Source: Thioalbus denitrificans (GTDB taxonomy: Bacteria; Pseudomonadota; Gammaproteobacteria; DSM-26407). From it: a stretch of 64,000 nt of DNA. Of this stretch, positions 25,160 through 34,312 are shown one piece after another. Location: NCBI RefSeq assembly GCF_003337735.1, contig NZ_QPJY01000008.1:62001-126000 (forward strand). The letters are read 5' to 3'. A program made the position numbers and the translations under genes. The notes under the pieces were generated by a model. The model had not been told where the DNA came from, did no database searches, and worked only from the letters and a program-made list of their open reading frames with translations. Position 1 is the stretch's first letter; each line of letters opens with the position of its first letter.

Positions 25160-25843
25160 TCATAACGAGGGTTTCTTGGCCACGTTGTCGCGCAGGTAGA
25201 CCGGCAACGCCCGCTCCGGCGCCACCGCGCGGCCGTTGCGCAGGCCGTGCACCCCCAGCCAGGCCACGTCGCGTGCGGCCGGGTAACGATCGGGCACCAT
25301 GCCGTCCAGACGTTCGCGGCAGCAGTGGTGCAGAATGTCGCCGTAGGATCCCCAGCCGCTGCCCACGCCCAGCCAGACGCCGTCCCGCAGGGGCGGCACC
25401 GCCTCCGGTGCGCACACCCGCTCCTCTTCGGCCGTGACCATGATGCCGTCGCCCCGGGTCATGTAGGCGCCCCAGTAGACCTCGCCCATCCGGGCATCCA
25501 GGGCCACCGCCACGCGGGGGGCGCCCAGGTCCATCAGCGCGCCCTGGGCCAGGGCGGCGAGGGTCGAGACCGGCACCACCGGCAGGTCGGCCCCGAAGGC
25601 GATGCCCTGCGCCACCCCCGTGGCGATGCGCACCCCGGTGAAGCTGCCCGGTCCCCGGCCGAAGGCCAGGCCGTCCAGCTCCCCGACGGCAATGCCCGCA
25701 TCGAGGAGGAGATCATCGACCATGGTGAGAATCAGCCGGGCGTGTTCCCGGGGGACGACCTGGAACCGCTCCTCCACCTCCCCGTCGACAAAGAGGGCGG
25801 CGGAACAGGCTTCGGTGGCGGTTTCGATGGCAAGCAGTTTCAT
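25160..25843 (-). CDS. tsaB: tRNA threonylcarbamoyladenosine biosynthesis protein TsaB
   Basis: 227 residues, typical TsaB size. ASKHA-fold protein that forms a complex with TsaD and TsaE to make t6A37 on ANN-decoding tRNAs. Signature segments: LLAIETATEACSAALF at the N-terminus, GLAFGRGPGSFTGVRIATG, and VSTLAALAQGAL. The start codon at 25843 is preceded directly by an array of 8-nt repeats (25845-25892) instead of a Shine-Dalgarno sequence, which is unusual. The yoaA gene lies upstream on the same strand, beginning at 27867 and ending at 25948. Confidence 0.94.
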   Translation of the reverse strand: MKLLAIETATEACSAALFVDGEVEERFQVVPREHARLILTMVDDLLLDAGIAVGELDGLAFGRGPGSFTGVRIATGVAQGIAFGADLPVVPVSTLAALAQGALMDLGAPRVAVALDARMGEVYWGAYMTRGDGIMVTAEEERVCAPEAVPPLRDGVWLGVGSGWGSYGDILHHCCRERLDGMVPDRYPAARDVAWLGVHGLRNGRAVAPERALPVYLRDNVAKKPSL

Positions 25844-25844
25844 T

Positions 25845-25892
25845 TGCGTGAGTGCGTGAGTGCGTGAGTGCGTGAGTGCGTGAGTGCGTGAT
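25845..25892. repeat. Six tandem 8-nt units (TGCGTGAG) abutting the tsaB start codon
   Basis: Five exact units TGCGTGAG from 25845 to 25884 and a sixth, TGCGTGAT, to 25892. On the message this reads as repeated CTCACGCA ending two bases before the tsaB ATG, so it occupies the ribosome-binding region. A similar array (GTGAGTGC units) follows dgkA at 44471-44522. Confidence 0.9.
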
Positions 25893-25947
25893 CAGGATAT
25901 ATCGCCTTATCCCTTATCCATTTACCCTTGTCCCCTGTCCTCTCTTG

Positions 25948-27867
25948 TCACTCCACCGCGAAGAACCGCTCCACGTCCGCCACGTCGCGGGTGCGGGCCA
26001 TGGGCGGGAGGCTGTCCAGGAAGGCGTGGCCGTAGCCGCGCCGCAGCAGCCGCGGGTCGCAGATCACCAGCACCCCGCGATCGCTCACATCGCGGATGAG
26101 CCGGCCGGTGCCCTGTTTGAGGGTGATCACCGCCGAGGGCACCTGGAACTCGATGAAGGGTTCGCGCCCCTCCTCGCGCAGGGTGTCGATGCGCGCCTTC
26201 ACCACCGGGTCGTTGGGTGCGGCAAAGGGCAGCTTGTCGATGATGACGCAGGAGAGCGCCTCCCCGCGCACATCCACCCCCTCCCAGAAGCTGCTGGTGC
26301 CCAGGAGGACAGCGTTGCCCAGTTCCCGGAACCGGCGCAGCAGCTCACTGCGCGGGGCGGTGCCCTGCACCAGCAACGGGTAGTCCAGGCGTCCCTCGAG
26401 CAGATCCGCCGCCTCCCGCAGGGCGCGATGGCTGGTGAAGAGCAGGAACGCCCGGCCGCGGCTGGCCACGAGCACCGGCAGCGCGGCATCCACCACCGCC
26501 CGGGTATAGCCGGGGGTGTTGGGTTGGGGCAGACCCCGGGGGACGTACCAGAGCGCCTGGCTGGGGTAGTCGAAGGGGCTCGGCAGCTGGAGGGTCTCCG
26601 CATCCTCCAGCCCCAGGCGGGCGGAGAAATGCCGGAACGAATCGCCGACCGCCAGGGTGGCGGAGGTGAAGACCCAGGCGCATTTCTGCGCATCCATGTG
26701 GGCGCGCAGGGGGGCGGCCACGTTGAGGGGCGTCAGGTGCAGGGTGAAGCCCCGCCCGCGGGTCTCGAACCAGTGCACCTGCCCGGGCGGGGTGTCGCCG
26801 GTCAGCTGGTCGATGGCCTCGCCCAGCTCCCGGGTCCGGCGCTGGCAGCTCTCCAGCCCCTTGCCGCGCGCGGCGACGGGCTCCAGCACCGCGTTCAGTG
26901 CCGCCAGGCGGCTGCGCAGCTCGTCGAGGGCGGAACCGACCCCCGCGTCACGTTCCACCTCGCTCCAGGCCGCGCGCCGGTCTCCCGGCCCGAAGGCCAG
27001 GCGCAGATCCCGGGCCGCCTTCTCCAGCCCCTCCGCGGCCCGGGCGAGGGAAGCCATGTCCGGGGCCTCGCGCACCTGCTCGGTGAGGGCGTCCTGGGCC
27101 AGCTCCAGCAGCTGCCGGCCGCTCACCGCCAGGCCGAAGAAGGCCGAGGCCGCCTCGGGCAGCTGGTGGGCCTCGTCGAGGATGACGGCGTTGGCGCCGG
27201 GCAGCAGCTCGCCGAAGCCCTCGCCGCGCAGGGCCATGTCGGCGAAGAACAGGTGGTGGTTGATGACCAGCAGGTCCGCCTCCTGGGCCGACCGGCGCGC
27301 CCTGATCAGGAAGCAGTCCCCCACGTGGGCGCACTCCTGGCCGAGGCAGTTGTCGCCGGTGCTGGTCACGTAGGGCCAGACCGGGGAGTCCTCCGGGATG
27401 TCGCCGATCTCGGCGATGTCCCCGCTGCGGGTGGCGGCGGACCACTCCCGCACCCGCTGGAACCGGAACGCCATCTCGCGGCTGCGGAAGCGCCCGCTCT
27501 CGGCGTTGACCTCCAGGCGATGCCGGCACAGGTAGTTGGAGCGCCCTTTCAGCAGCGCGGTCCGGGCCGGTATCCCCAGGGTTTCCGCCACCAGCGGCAG
27601 GTCGCGGTGGTAGAGCTGATCCTGCAGGGCCTTGGTGCCGGTGGAGATGATGACCTTGCCCCCGGAACGCAGCGCCGGCACCAGGTAGGCGAAGGTCTTG
27701 CCGGTTCCGGTTCCCGCCTCCACGATGAGCCGGCCGCAATCGTCCAGGGTGCGCTCAACCGCCTCGGCCATGGCCAGCTGGGCGGAACGCGGGGCGTAGC
27801 CGTCGATCCGCTCGGCGAAGGGGCCGTCGGGACCGAGCAGTTCTGCGAGCGGGCGTCTCTCTTCCAT
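25948..27867 (-). CDS. yoaA: DinG-family iron-sulfur ATP-dependent DNA helicase, YoaA type
   Basis: 639 residues (E. coli YoaA is 636). Superfamily 2 XPD-like helicase: Walker A AGTGTGKT (about 51-58), four iron-sulfur cysteines at about 114, 174, 179 and 185 (CRHR, NCLGQECAHVGDCF), DEAH box at about 231-234 (ILDEAHQLPEA), and C-terminal motifs such as GTSSFWEGVDV and QGTGRLIRD. YoaA helps replication-fork repair with the clamp-loader subunit HolC. The ATG at 27867 gives the family length; the open reading to 27999 adds a low-complexity leader. No clear ribosome-binding site. Confidence 0.92.
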   Translation of the reverse strand: MEERRPLAELLGPDGPFAERIDGYAPRSAQLAMAEAVERTLDDCGRLIVEAGTGTGKTFAYLVPALRSGGKVIISTGTKALQDQLYHRDLPLVAETLGIPARTALLKGRSNYLCRHRLEVNAESGRFRSREMAFRFQRVREWSAATRSGDIAEIGDIPEDSPVWPYVTSTGDNCLGQECAHVGDCFLIRARRSAQEADLLVINHHLFFADMALRGEGFGELLPGANAVILDEAHQLPEAASAFFGLAVSGRQLLELAQDALTEQVREAPDMASLARAAEGLEKAARDLRLAFGPGDRRAAWSEVERDAGVGSALDELRSRLAALNAVLEPVAARGKGLESCQRRTRELGEAIDQLTGDTPPGQVHWFETRGRGFTLHLTPLNVAAPLRAHMDAQKCAWVFTSATLAVGDSFRHFSARLGLEDAETLQLPSPFDYPSQALWYVPRGLPQPNTPGYTRAVVDAALPVLVASRGRAFLLFTSHRALREAADLLEGRLDYPLLVQGTAPRSELLRRFRELGNAVLLGTSSFWEGVDVRGEALSCVIIDKLPFAAPNDPVVKARIDTLREEGREPFIEFQVPSAVITLKQGTGRLIRDVSDRGVLVICDPRLLRRGYGHAFLDSLPPMARTRDVADVERFFAVE

Positions 27868-28134
27868 GCAATCGTCGGCTGGTGAAACGGCATCGGTAGG
27901 CTCAGGAATGGCCGGGGGCACCGGCCGCGGGTCGCGCCGGACCTCGCTCAACCGCTCACGGCGCGTCCTGCTACGGAGGCCATTGTAGCGGCAATCCACC
28001 CGGCTGCCGAGAAACCCTCCCCCGCGGGGCTGTTTACCGGCCCGGTCTTTTCCGTATCCTGTGGCTTCAATGCCGTGCCGGTGCCTATGTCCCGCCCGGG
28101 ACCGGAACCATGCCCTTCATACCCGGGGAACCCG

Positions 28135-29247
28135 ATGGAGACCTTTCCGCTCGCCACCTCCACCCACAGCGACCCCCTCGCCGCCTGCCGGGAGTGCCTG
28201 GCGCAGCTGGGCCCGGAGCCGGGCAACCTCGGGTTCCTCTATGTCACCGACGCCCACGCCGCGCACCTCGAGGCGGTTCTGCACCGGGCGCGGCGCGACA
28301 GTCCGGTCACCCACTGGATCGGAACCGTGGGGCTCGGCATCTGCGCCAGCGGGCGGGAGTTCTACGAGGAGCCGGCCATGGTGATGATGGTGGCGCGGCT
28401 GCCGGAGGCCAGCTTCCGGGTGTTTCACGGCATCCGCAGCGGCTTCGACGAGTTCCTGGCCCGTGACGGCCGCTGGATGCATGACACCCCCGGCAGCTTC
28501 GCCCTGGTCCATGCCGACCCGGAGAACCCCGCCACGCCCCAGCTCATCACCCGGCTGGCCGACGAGCTGCCCGGCGGGTTCCTCGCCGGCGGCCTGAGCT
28601 CCTCCCGCGGCCCCCTCCCCCAGCTGGCCGACAACGTGGTGCAGGGCGGGCTCTCGGGAGTCATGTTCGGTCCGGAGGTGCAACTGCTCACCGCCCACAC
28701 CCAGGGCTGCACCCCCATCGGGCCGAGGCGGGTGATCACCGAGGCGCAGCGCAACGTGGCCGTGACCATCGACGGCCGGCCGGCGCTGGAGGTGTTCCAT
28801 GAGGATATCGGCGAGGTACTGGCCCGCGATCTCCGCCGCGCCGCCGGCTATATCTTCGCCGGGTTCCCGATCCACGGTTCCGACACCGGCGACTACCTGG
28901 TGCGCAACCTGGTGGGGGTGGACCCCGACCACCAGCTGCTGGCCATCGGCGACCTGCTCCACAGCGGCCAGGAGATCATGTTCTGCCGCCGGGACGGCAA
29001 TACGGCCCGCGAGGACATGCTGCGCATGCTCGATGATCTGGAGCGGCGCCTCCCCCGCCCGCCGCGCGGCGCCGTCTACATCTCCTGCCTGGGGCGGGGG
29101 CGCCACCTGTTCGGCGAGGATTCCGCCGAGCTGAAGCTGGTCCGGGAGCGGCTGGGCGATTGTCCCCTGGCGGGCTTCTACGCCAACGGGGAGATTTTCC
29201 ACAACCGGCTCTACGGCTACACGGGCGTGCTCACCCTGTTCCTGTAG
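28135..29247 (+). CDS. FIST-domain sensory protein
   Basis: 370 residues with FIST_N followed by FIST_C architecture: WIGTVGLGICASGREFYEEPAM and FLAGGLSSSRGPLPQLADN in the N-terminal domain, and YLVRNLVGVDPDHQLLAIGD, CLGRGRHLFGE and GFYANGEIF in the C-terminal domain. FIST domains are found in signal transduction and are thought to bind small ligands such as amino acids; no enzymatic or output domain is attached. Start at 28135 (METFPLATSTHSDPL), with GGGGA upstream. It may work as a soluble ligand-binding partner of another protein; the neighbouring EF-G-like gene is probably separately regulated. Confidence 0.85.
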   Translation: METFPLATSTHSDPLAACRECLAQLGPEPGNLGFLYVTDAHAAHLEAVLHRARRDSPVTHWIGTVGLGICASGREFYEEPAMVMMVARLPEASFRVFHGIRSGFDEFLARDGRWMHDTPGSFALVHADPENPATPQLITRLADELPGGFLAGGLSSSRGPLPQLADNVVQGGLSGVMFGPEVQLLTAHTQGCTPIGPRRVITEAQRNVAVTIDGRPALEVFHEDIGEVLARDLRRAAGYIFAGFPIHGSDTGDYLVRNLVGVDPDHQLLAIGDLLHSGQEIMFCRRDGNTAREDMLRMLDDLERRLPRPPRGAVYISCLGRGRHLFGEDSAELKLVRERLGDCPLAGFYANGEIFHNRLYGYTGVLTLFL

Positions 29248-29315
29248 GCCGGCCACGCCCCCGTTCCGGGACCGGCGGCCCCCGCGCCGGGCGGCCGTCA
29301 TCCTTTGCCGCGCGT

Positions 29316-29359
29316 CTGATCCACGTCAAAGCCGAAGGCGGTGGCCGTCGAGTTATACT
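29316..29359 (+). promoter_or_regulatory. FNR-like box and -10 element ahead of the EF-G-like gene
   Basis: CTGATCCACGTCAA (29316-29329) is close to the FNR/ANR consensus TTGAT-N4-ATCAA (two changes, both allowed in relaxed consensus at the inner position only for G). A TATACT hexamer follows at 29354-29359. From the box centre to the -10 is about 31 bases, near the class II FNR geometry of about 29-30. Suggestive only. Confidence 0.4.
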
Positions 29360-29405
29360 CCTGTCAGTTTCGGAGAATGATCCGGACCCTACTTGGGAGG
29401 GAACC

Positions 29406-31448
29406 ATGCCCGGCTACACCACTGAAAACATCCGCAACATCGCCCTGCTGGGCCACAGCGGCAGCGGAAAAACCACCCTCGCCGAAGCCCTGCTGCACCG
29501 TTTCGGGGCCATTGAAGCCCCGGGGAACGTGAGCAAGGGCACCACCGTCTCCGACAGCTCGCCCCAGGAGAAGACGCTCGGCCACTCCATCGATTCGGCG
29601 GTCGCCAGCTTCGATTCCGGCGGCTACCACATCAACATCATCGACACGCCCGGCTTCCTCGACTTCCTCGGCCGGACCAAGAGCGTCCTGCCGGCCGTCG
29701 AGACCATCGCGGTGGTGGTGAACGCCCAGGTCGGCATCGAGCCCATGACCCGGCGGGTGATGAACTACGCCGCCGAGCGCAGGCTCTGCCGCATGATCAT
29801 CGTGAACCAGATCGACGCCCCCGGCGTCGACCTGGCGGGCCTGATGGATCACCTGCGCGATTCATTCGGCGCCGAGTGCCTGCCCATCAACCTGCCCGCG
29901 CCCGGTCATGGCAGCGTGGTGGACTGTTTCTTCAATCCCGACGGCGAGAGCGCCTTCTCCTCCGTGGCCGAGGCCCACACCGCCATCATCGACCAGGTGG
30001 TGGAGGTGGACGAGGACCTCATGGCGCTCTACCTGGAACAGGGCCAGGATCTCTCCCCGGACCAGCTCCACGAGCCGTTCGAGAAGGCGCTACGGGAGGG
30101 GCACCTGGTTCCGGTCGCATTCGTATCGGCCACGACCGGCGCCGGGCTGGACGCCCTGCAGCAGCTGTTCGTGGAACTGATGCCCAACCCCCTGGAGGGC
30201 AATCCCCGTCCGTTCGTCAAGGGCTGGGACGAGGCGGCCGCGCCCTTCACCACCGTACCCGACCCCGACCGGCACGTGGTGGCCCACGTGTTCAAGGTCA
30301 CCATGGACCCGTTCATGGGCAAGGTGGCGACCTTCCGCATCCACCAGGGCACCATCACCCCCAACAGCCAGATGTTCATCGGCGACGGGCGCAAGCCGTT
30401 CAAGGCGGGACACCTGTATCGCCCCTTCGGCAAGGAGCTGCGGGAGATGGAGCGCGGCATCCCCGGCGACATCTGCGCGGTGACGAAGGTGGACGACATC
30501 CACTTCGATGCGGTGCTGCATGACTCCCACGACGAGGATCTCATCCATCTCAAGCCGCTGGAGTTCCCGGAGCCCATGTACGGCCTGGCCATCGAGCCGA
30601 CCCGGCGCGGCGACGAGCAGAAGCTCTCCGACGCCCTGCACAAGCTCTCGGAGGAGGATCCCTGCTTCCGGGTCGAGCACAACAGCGTCACCAACGAAAC
30701 GGTGATCCGCGGCCTCGGCGAGCTGCACCTGCGCATCGCCCTGGAACGGATGCGGGATCGCTTCAACGTGGAGGTGGACACCCGCACGCCGCGCATCGCC
30801 TACCGCGAAACCATCACCGCCGCCTCCGAGGGCCACTACCGGCACAAGAAGCAGACCGGCGGCGCGGGACAGTTCGGCGAGGTCTTCCTGCGGGTCCGGC
30901 CGCTGGAGCGTGGCGAGGGTTTCCGCTTCGTCAATGCGGTGGTGGGCGGCGCCATCCCCACCAACCTGATCCCCGCCGTGGAAAAGGGCATCCGCCAGGC
31001 CCTGGAAACCGGCATCATCGCCGGCTACGCGCTGCACGACCTGGAAGTGACGGTCTACGACGGCAAGTACCACCCCGTCGACTCCAAGGAGGTGGCCTTC
31101 GTCACCGCCGGCAAGAAGGCCTTCCAGGAGGCGGTGAAGCAGGCCCGGCCGGTGGTGCTGGAGCCGATGGTGAACATCCACATCACCACGCCGGACTCGG
31201 CCATCGGCGCCATCGCCGGCGGGCTCTCCTCCAAGCGCGGGCGGGTCAACAGCACCGACACCATCAGCGACGGCCAGGCGGTCATCCACGGCATGGCCCC
31301 GCTGGCGGAGCTGGGCGATTACCAGACCGAGCTGAAATCGGTGACCGGTGGGCAGGGCAGCTACACCATGGAGCTGAGCCACTACGATCCCGTGCCCTTC
31401 GACATCCAGCAGCGGCTGATGGCCGAGTTCCAGCCGCAGGAGGATTGA
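29406..31448 (+). CDS. Elongation factor G-like GTPase (EF-G paralogue)
   Basis: 680 residues, slightly shorter than EF-G (about 700). All five EF-G regions are recognisable, including GLGELHLRIALERMRDRFNV and the C-terminal domain IV/V segment. The G domain departs from canonical EF-G: P-loop GHSGSGKT (residues 16-23) in place of the AHIDAGKT type, DTPGFLDF instead of DTPGHVDF (the catalytic histidine is replaced by Phe), and NQID for NKxD. These match the EF-G2/EF-G-like group whose members often lack translocation activity. Start follows GGGAGGGAACC. It is probably not the main translocase, since fusA normally lies with rpsL/rpsG. Confidence 0.9.
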   Translation: MPGYTTENIRNIALLGHSGSGKTTLAEALLHRFGAIEAPGNVSKGTTVSDSSPQEKTLGHSIDSAVASFDSGGYHINIIDTPGFLDFLGRTKSVLPAVETIAVVVNAQVGIEPMTRRVMNYAAERRLCRMIIVNQIDAPGVDLAGLMDHLRDSFGAECLPINLPAPGHGSVVDCFFNPDGESAFSSVAEAHTAIIDQVVEVDEDLMALYLEQGQDLSPDQLHEPFEKALREGHLVPVAFVSATTGAGLDALQQLFVELMPNPLEGNPRPFVKGWDEAAAPFTTVPDPDRHVVAHVFKVTMDPFMGKVATFRIHQGTITPNSQMFIGDGRKPFKAGHLYRPFGKELREMERGIPGDICAVTKVDDIHFDAVLHDSHDEDLIHLKPLEFPEPMYGLAIEPTRRGDEQKLSDALHKLSEEDPCFRVEHNSVTNETVIRGLGELHLRIALERMRDRFNVEVDTRTPRIAYRETITAASEGHYRHKKQTGGAGQFGEVFLRVRPLERGEGFRFVNAVVGGAIPTNLIPAVEKGIRQALETGIIAGYALHDLEVTVYDGKYHPVDSKEVAFVTAGKKAFQEAVKQARPVVLEPMVNIHITTPDSAIGAIAGGLSSKRGRVNSTDTISDGQAVIHGMAPLAELGDYQTELKSVTGGQGSYTMELSHYDPVPFDIQQRLMAEFQPQED

Positions 31449-31617
31449 ACGGGACAGCCACGCGCCGCCGGGCACGAGCCCCGCGCCCGGCGGCCGAGGA
31501 CGGGAAAAGCCGGGAAAGGCGGCGGGTTGAATGACCGCCAGGGCTTCCTATAATGGCCTGCGTCCCACACGCCGGCGGCTGACCTGCCGGCTCCCGCCAA
31601 CCGGAGAGCGGAAGATC

Positions 31618-31836
31618 ATGCCCTACTTCGTCTACAACGTGACCACCGACAAGAGATGCACCCTGGTGGAGACTTTCAGCGGCTACCGGGAGGCCCGGCA
31701 GCGGGCCCGCGATCTGCGCGCGCAGAAGCCCACCGATGCCGACTACGTGGTGAAGGTCATCTTCGCCAAGGACACCGAGGAGGCCGAGCGGCTGCTCACC
31801 ACGGAGCGGGAGTACATCCCCATGGGCGACGACTGA
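31618..31836 (+). CDS. Small conserved-looking hypothetical protein
   Basis: 72 residues; start chosen at 31618, after a purine-rich stretch (GGAGAGCGGAAGATC). The N-terminal beta-like strand MPYFVYNVTTDKRCTLVETF is followed by an amphipathic helix YREARQRARDLRA and a second strand/helix DYVVKVIFAKDTEEAERLL, so a compact alpha/beta fold is likely. No signal peptide. It lies 169 bases downstream of the EF-G-like gene on the same strand. No family recognised. Confidence 0.7.
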   Translation: MPYFVYNVTTDKRCTLVETFSGYREARQRARDLRAQKPTDADYVVKVIFAKDTEEAERLLTTEREYIPMGDD

Positions 31837-32059
31837 CGGCCGTGCCCCGGGGGAAAGCCGCGGTTTTCCCCGCAGCCAGCCGATCGCGTCCCGGCCGCAC
31901 CGCGGGCGGGTGCGATCCCGCCCCACCGCACGCATCCTGCGGCGGGTCCGGCGCCACCGGCGCAGCCGTCCCAATTCCCTACCCTGATCGTGCCTATCCC
32001 GTCCGGTTCGTGCTAAGTTTCCCCGGCAGTGCGTCGTCTGCTGCCGGAGAACGCCACGC

Positions 32060-34312
32060 TTGCCCGTCACGACCGCCACAACCCCCCGTCGCGCGACAGC
32101 CCGAGGCTCCGGGCAAGGCTGGCTGGCACTGCTGTGGCTGCTGGCTCTCCTCCTGTCGGCGTGCTCCGACGAGGCGGACACCGGGCGTGCCATCGATCTC
32201 GTTCCCGGAGGCGATCTCGCCGCCATCCTGAAGCGCGGCGAACTGCGGGTCCTCCTGCCGCGCCACTACCTGGACCAGGTCCTGCCCGCGGACACGCCGC
32301 GCCCCGGACAGTCCTTCATCACCGAGTTCGCGATCGGGCTCGGGGTCGACATCCGCTGGGTCTACACCGAGACCCGCGACGACCTGATTCCGCAACTCCT
32401 GGCCGGGGCCGGCGATCTCATCGGCACCAGCCTGATCATCACCCCCGAGCGCAAGCGGAAGGTGGCGTTCACCGTGCCGCTGGGCGTGGTACGCGAACAG
32501 GTGGTGGTCCGGGGCGCTGATCGGGCGGACATCGCCGGCACCCCCGACCTGCACAACCGGACCGTCGCCCTGCACCCCGGCACCGCGGCCTGGCAGCGGC
32601 TTGAGCTGCTGCAGGAGGAGATACCCGGGCTCACCCTGGCCGCGCTTCCCGAAAGCCAGACCCTGGTGAAGACGCTCGACCAGGTGGCCGACGGCTTCTA
32701 CGACGCCACCGTCATCCCCGCACGCCTGGGCCGGGAGGTGCTGCCCACCCGCCCGCAGCTCGCCGCCGCCTTTTTCCTCGGCGACGAGCGCCCCACGGCC
32801 TGGGCGGTACGTCCCGATGCCCCGGCGCTGCGCGAAGCCCTGGACCAGTTCATCTATGCCAACCGCCTGGCCGAACAGCCGGAGACCTACACCGAGGACC
32901 TGGACGGGCTGAAGAAGCGGGGGGTCCTGCGCGTACTGACGCGCAACAATCCCGCCACCTACTTCATCCTGCGCGGCGAACGTCTCGGGTTCGAATACGA
33001 GCTGGTCAGCGCATTCGCCAAGAGCCGCGGACTGCGGGTGGAAATGGTGATCCCACCCAGCCGCGAGGATCTCATCCCCTGGCTGCAGCAGGGCCGCGGC
33101 GATCTCATCGCCGCCTCGCTGACCATCACCGACGAGCGGCGGAACATCCCCGACATCGCCTTCTCCCGCCCCTACAACGAGGTGTCCGAAACCCTGGTGT
33201 CGCGGGCCGCGGAGCTGCCGCTGCGCTCTGTCGACGATCTCGCCGGCCGGGACGTGGTGGTGCGCCCCAGCAGCTCCTACTGGGAGACGATCAAGAGGAT
33301 CCAGGAGCAGGGGGTGCCGGTGCGCCTGCGGCCCGCTCCGGAGGAGCAGGAGACGGAATGGATCATCGGCCAGGTGGCGGAGACGGTCTACGACCTGACC
33401 GTGGCCGACAGCGACATCCTCGACATCGAACTCACCTGGCGTGACGACGTGAAGGCCGACCTGGTCCTCGGCGAGCCGGTTCCCCACGGCTGGGTGGTGC
33501 ACCGGCAGGCGCCGAAGCTCCTGGCCGCGGTCAACGACTTCATCGCCAGGACCTACCGCGGGCGGGACTACAACATCCTCTACCGGAAGTACTTCCGCGA
33601 TCCCCACAAGGTGCGCCGCCACGTGGAGTTCCGCACGGCCCGCAGCGGGGTGCTGTCACCCTGGGACGATGTCATCCGCCAGCACGCCGAGGACTATGGC
33701 TTCGACTGGCGTCTCATCGTGGCGCAGATGTACCAGGAGAGCCGTTTCGACCCGGAAGCCGAGTCCTGGATGGGGGCGCAGGGATTGATGCAGCTGATGC
33801 CACGCACCGCGACCGAACTCGGCCACGACGAGCCCACCGATCCGGCCAGCTCCATTCGCGCCGGGGTCCGCTACCTGGCCCTGCTGCGCCAGCGCTTCGA
33901 TCCGGGCATCCCCCTCGCCGAGCGGACCTGGCTGGCCCTGGCGGCCTACAACGCCGGCTACGGCCACGTGGCCGATGCCCGCCGCCTGGCCCGAAAGCTG
34001 GACCTGGACCCGGATCGCTGGAGCGGCAACGTGGAAAAGGCCATGGGCCTGCTCACCCTCGATCGCTACGCCCGCGAGGCCGAGCACGGCTACTGCCGCT
34101 GCAACCAGACGGTGCACTACGTGCGGGAGATCCGCAACCGCTACGACGCCTACGTGGAGGCCACCCGCAATCTGGCCGCGATCAGGGAGAGCAACGACGC
34201 CCGCGCCAACGGGAACGGGAACGGGAACGAGGATGATGGGCAGGACCGGCGCATGCTGCGCTCGGCCGCCGCGGCGGAGGATGGAGCGAAGGAGTCCGCG
34301 GCGGGACCCTAG
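32060..34312 (+). CDS. MltF-like lytic transglycosylase lipoprotein with two SBP_bac_3 domains
   Basis: 750 residues from a TTG start with GGAG ten bases upstream; no ATG is available in frame. A lipoprotein signal ends at Cys35 (LLLSAC). Two successive periplasmic binding-type domains follow: about 50-285 (from LAAILKRGELRVLLP) and about 290-515 (from LDGLKKRGVLRVLTRN). The C-terminal lysozyme-like SLT domain has the catalytic Glu560 in MYQESRFDPEAESWMGAQGLMQLMP and AYNAGYGHV. Known MltF has one binding domain and about 520 residues, so the duplication is unusual. A low-complexity tail (NGNGNGN) ends at a stop codon that is part of a MITE-like element. Confidence 0.9.
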   Translation: MPVTTATTPRRATARGSGQGWLALLWLLALLLSACSDEADTGRAIDLVPGGDLAAILKRGELRVLLPRHYLDQVLPADTPRPGQSFITEFAIGLGVDIRWVYTETRDDLIPQLLAGAGDLIGTSLIITPERKRKVAFTVPLGVVREQVVVRGADRADIAGTPDLHNRTVALHPGTAAWQRLELLQEEIPGLTLAALPESQTLVKTLDQVADGFYDATVIPARLGREVLPTRPQLAAAFFLGDERPTAWAVRPDAPALREALDQFIYANRLAEQPETYTEDLDGLKKRGVLRVLTRNNPATYFILRGERLGFEYELVSAFAKSRGLRVEMVIPPSREDLIPWLQQGRGDLIAASLTITDERRNIPDIAFSRPYNEVSETLVSRAAELPLRSVDDLAGRDVVVRPSSSYWETIKRIQEQGVPVRLRPAPEEQETEWIIGQVAETVYDLTVADSDILDIELTWRDDVKADLVLGEPVPHGWVVHRQAPKLLAAVNDFIARTYRGRDYNILYRKYFRDPHKVRRHVEFRTARSGVLSPWDDVIRQHAEDYGFDWRLIVAQMYQESRFDPEAESWMGAQGLMQLMPRTATELGHDEPTDPASSIRAGVRYLALLRQRFDPGIPLAERTWLALAAYNAGYGHVADARRLARKLDLDPDRWSGNVEKAMGLLTLDRYAREAEHGYCRCNQTVHYVREIRNRYDAYVEATRNLAAIRESNDARANGNGNGNEDDGQDRRMLRSAAAAEDGAKESAAGP

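Noticed and set aside
33000-33020. GGTTCGAATAC, resembling a tRNA T-loop
   Set aside because: It lies within the transglycosylase coding sequence and there is no cloverleaf around it.
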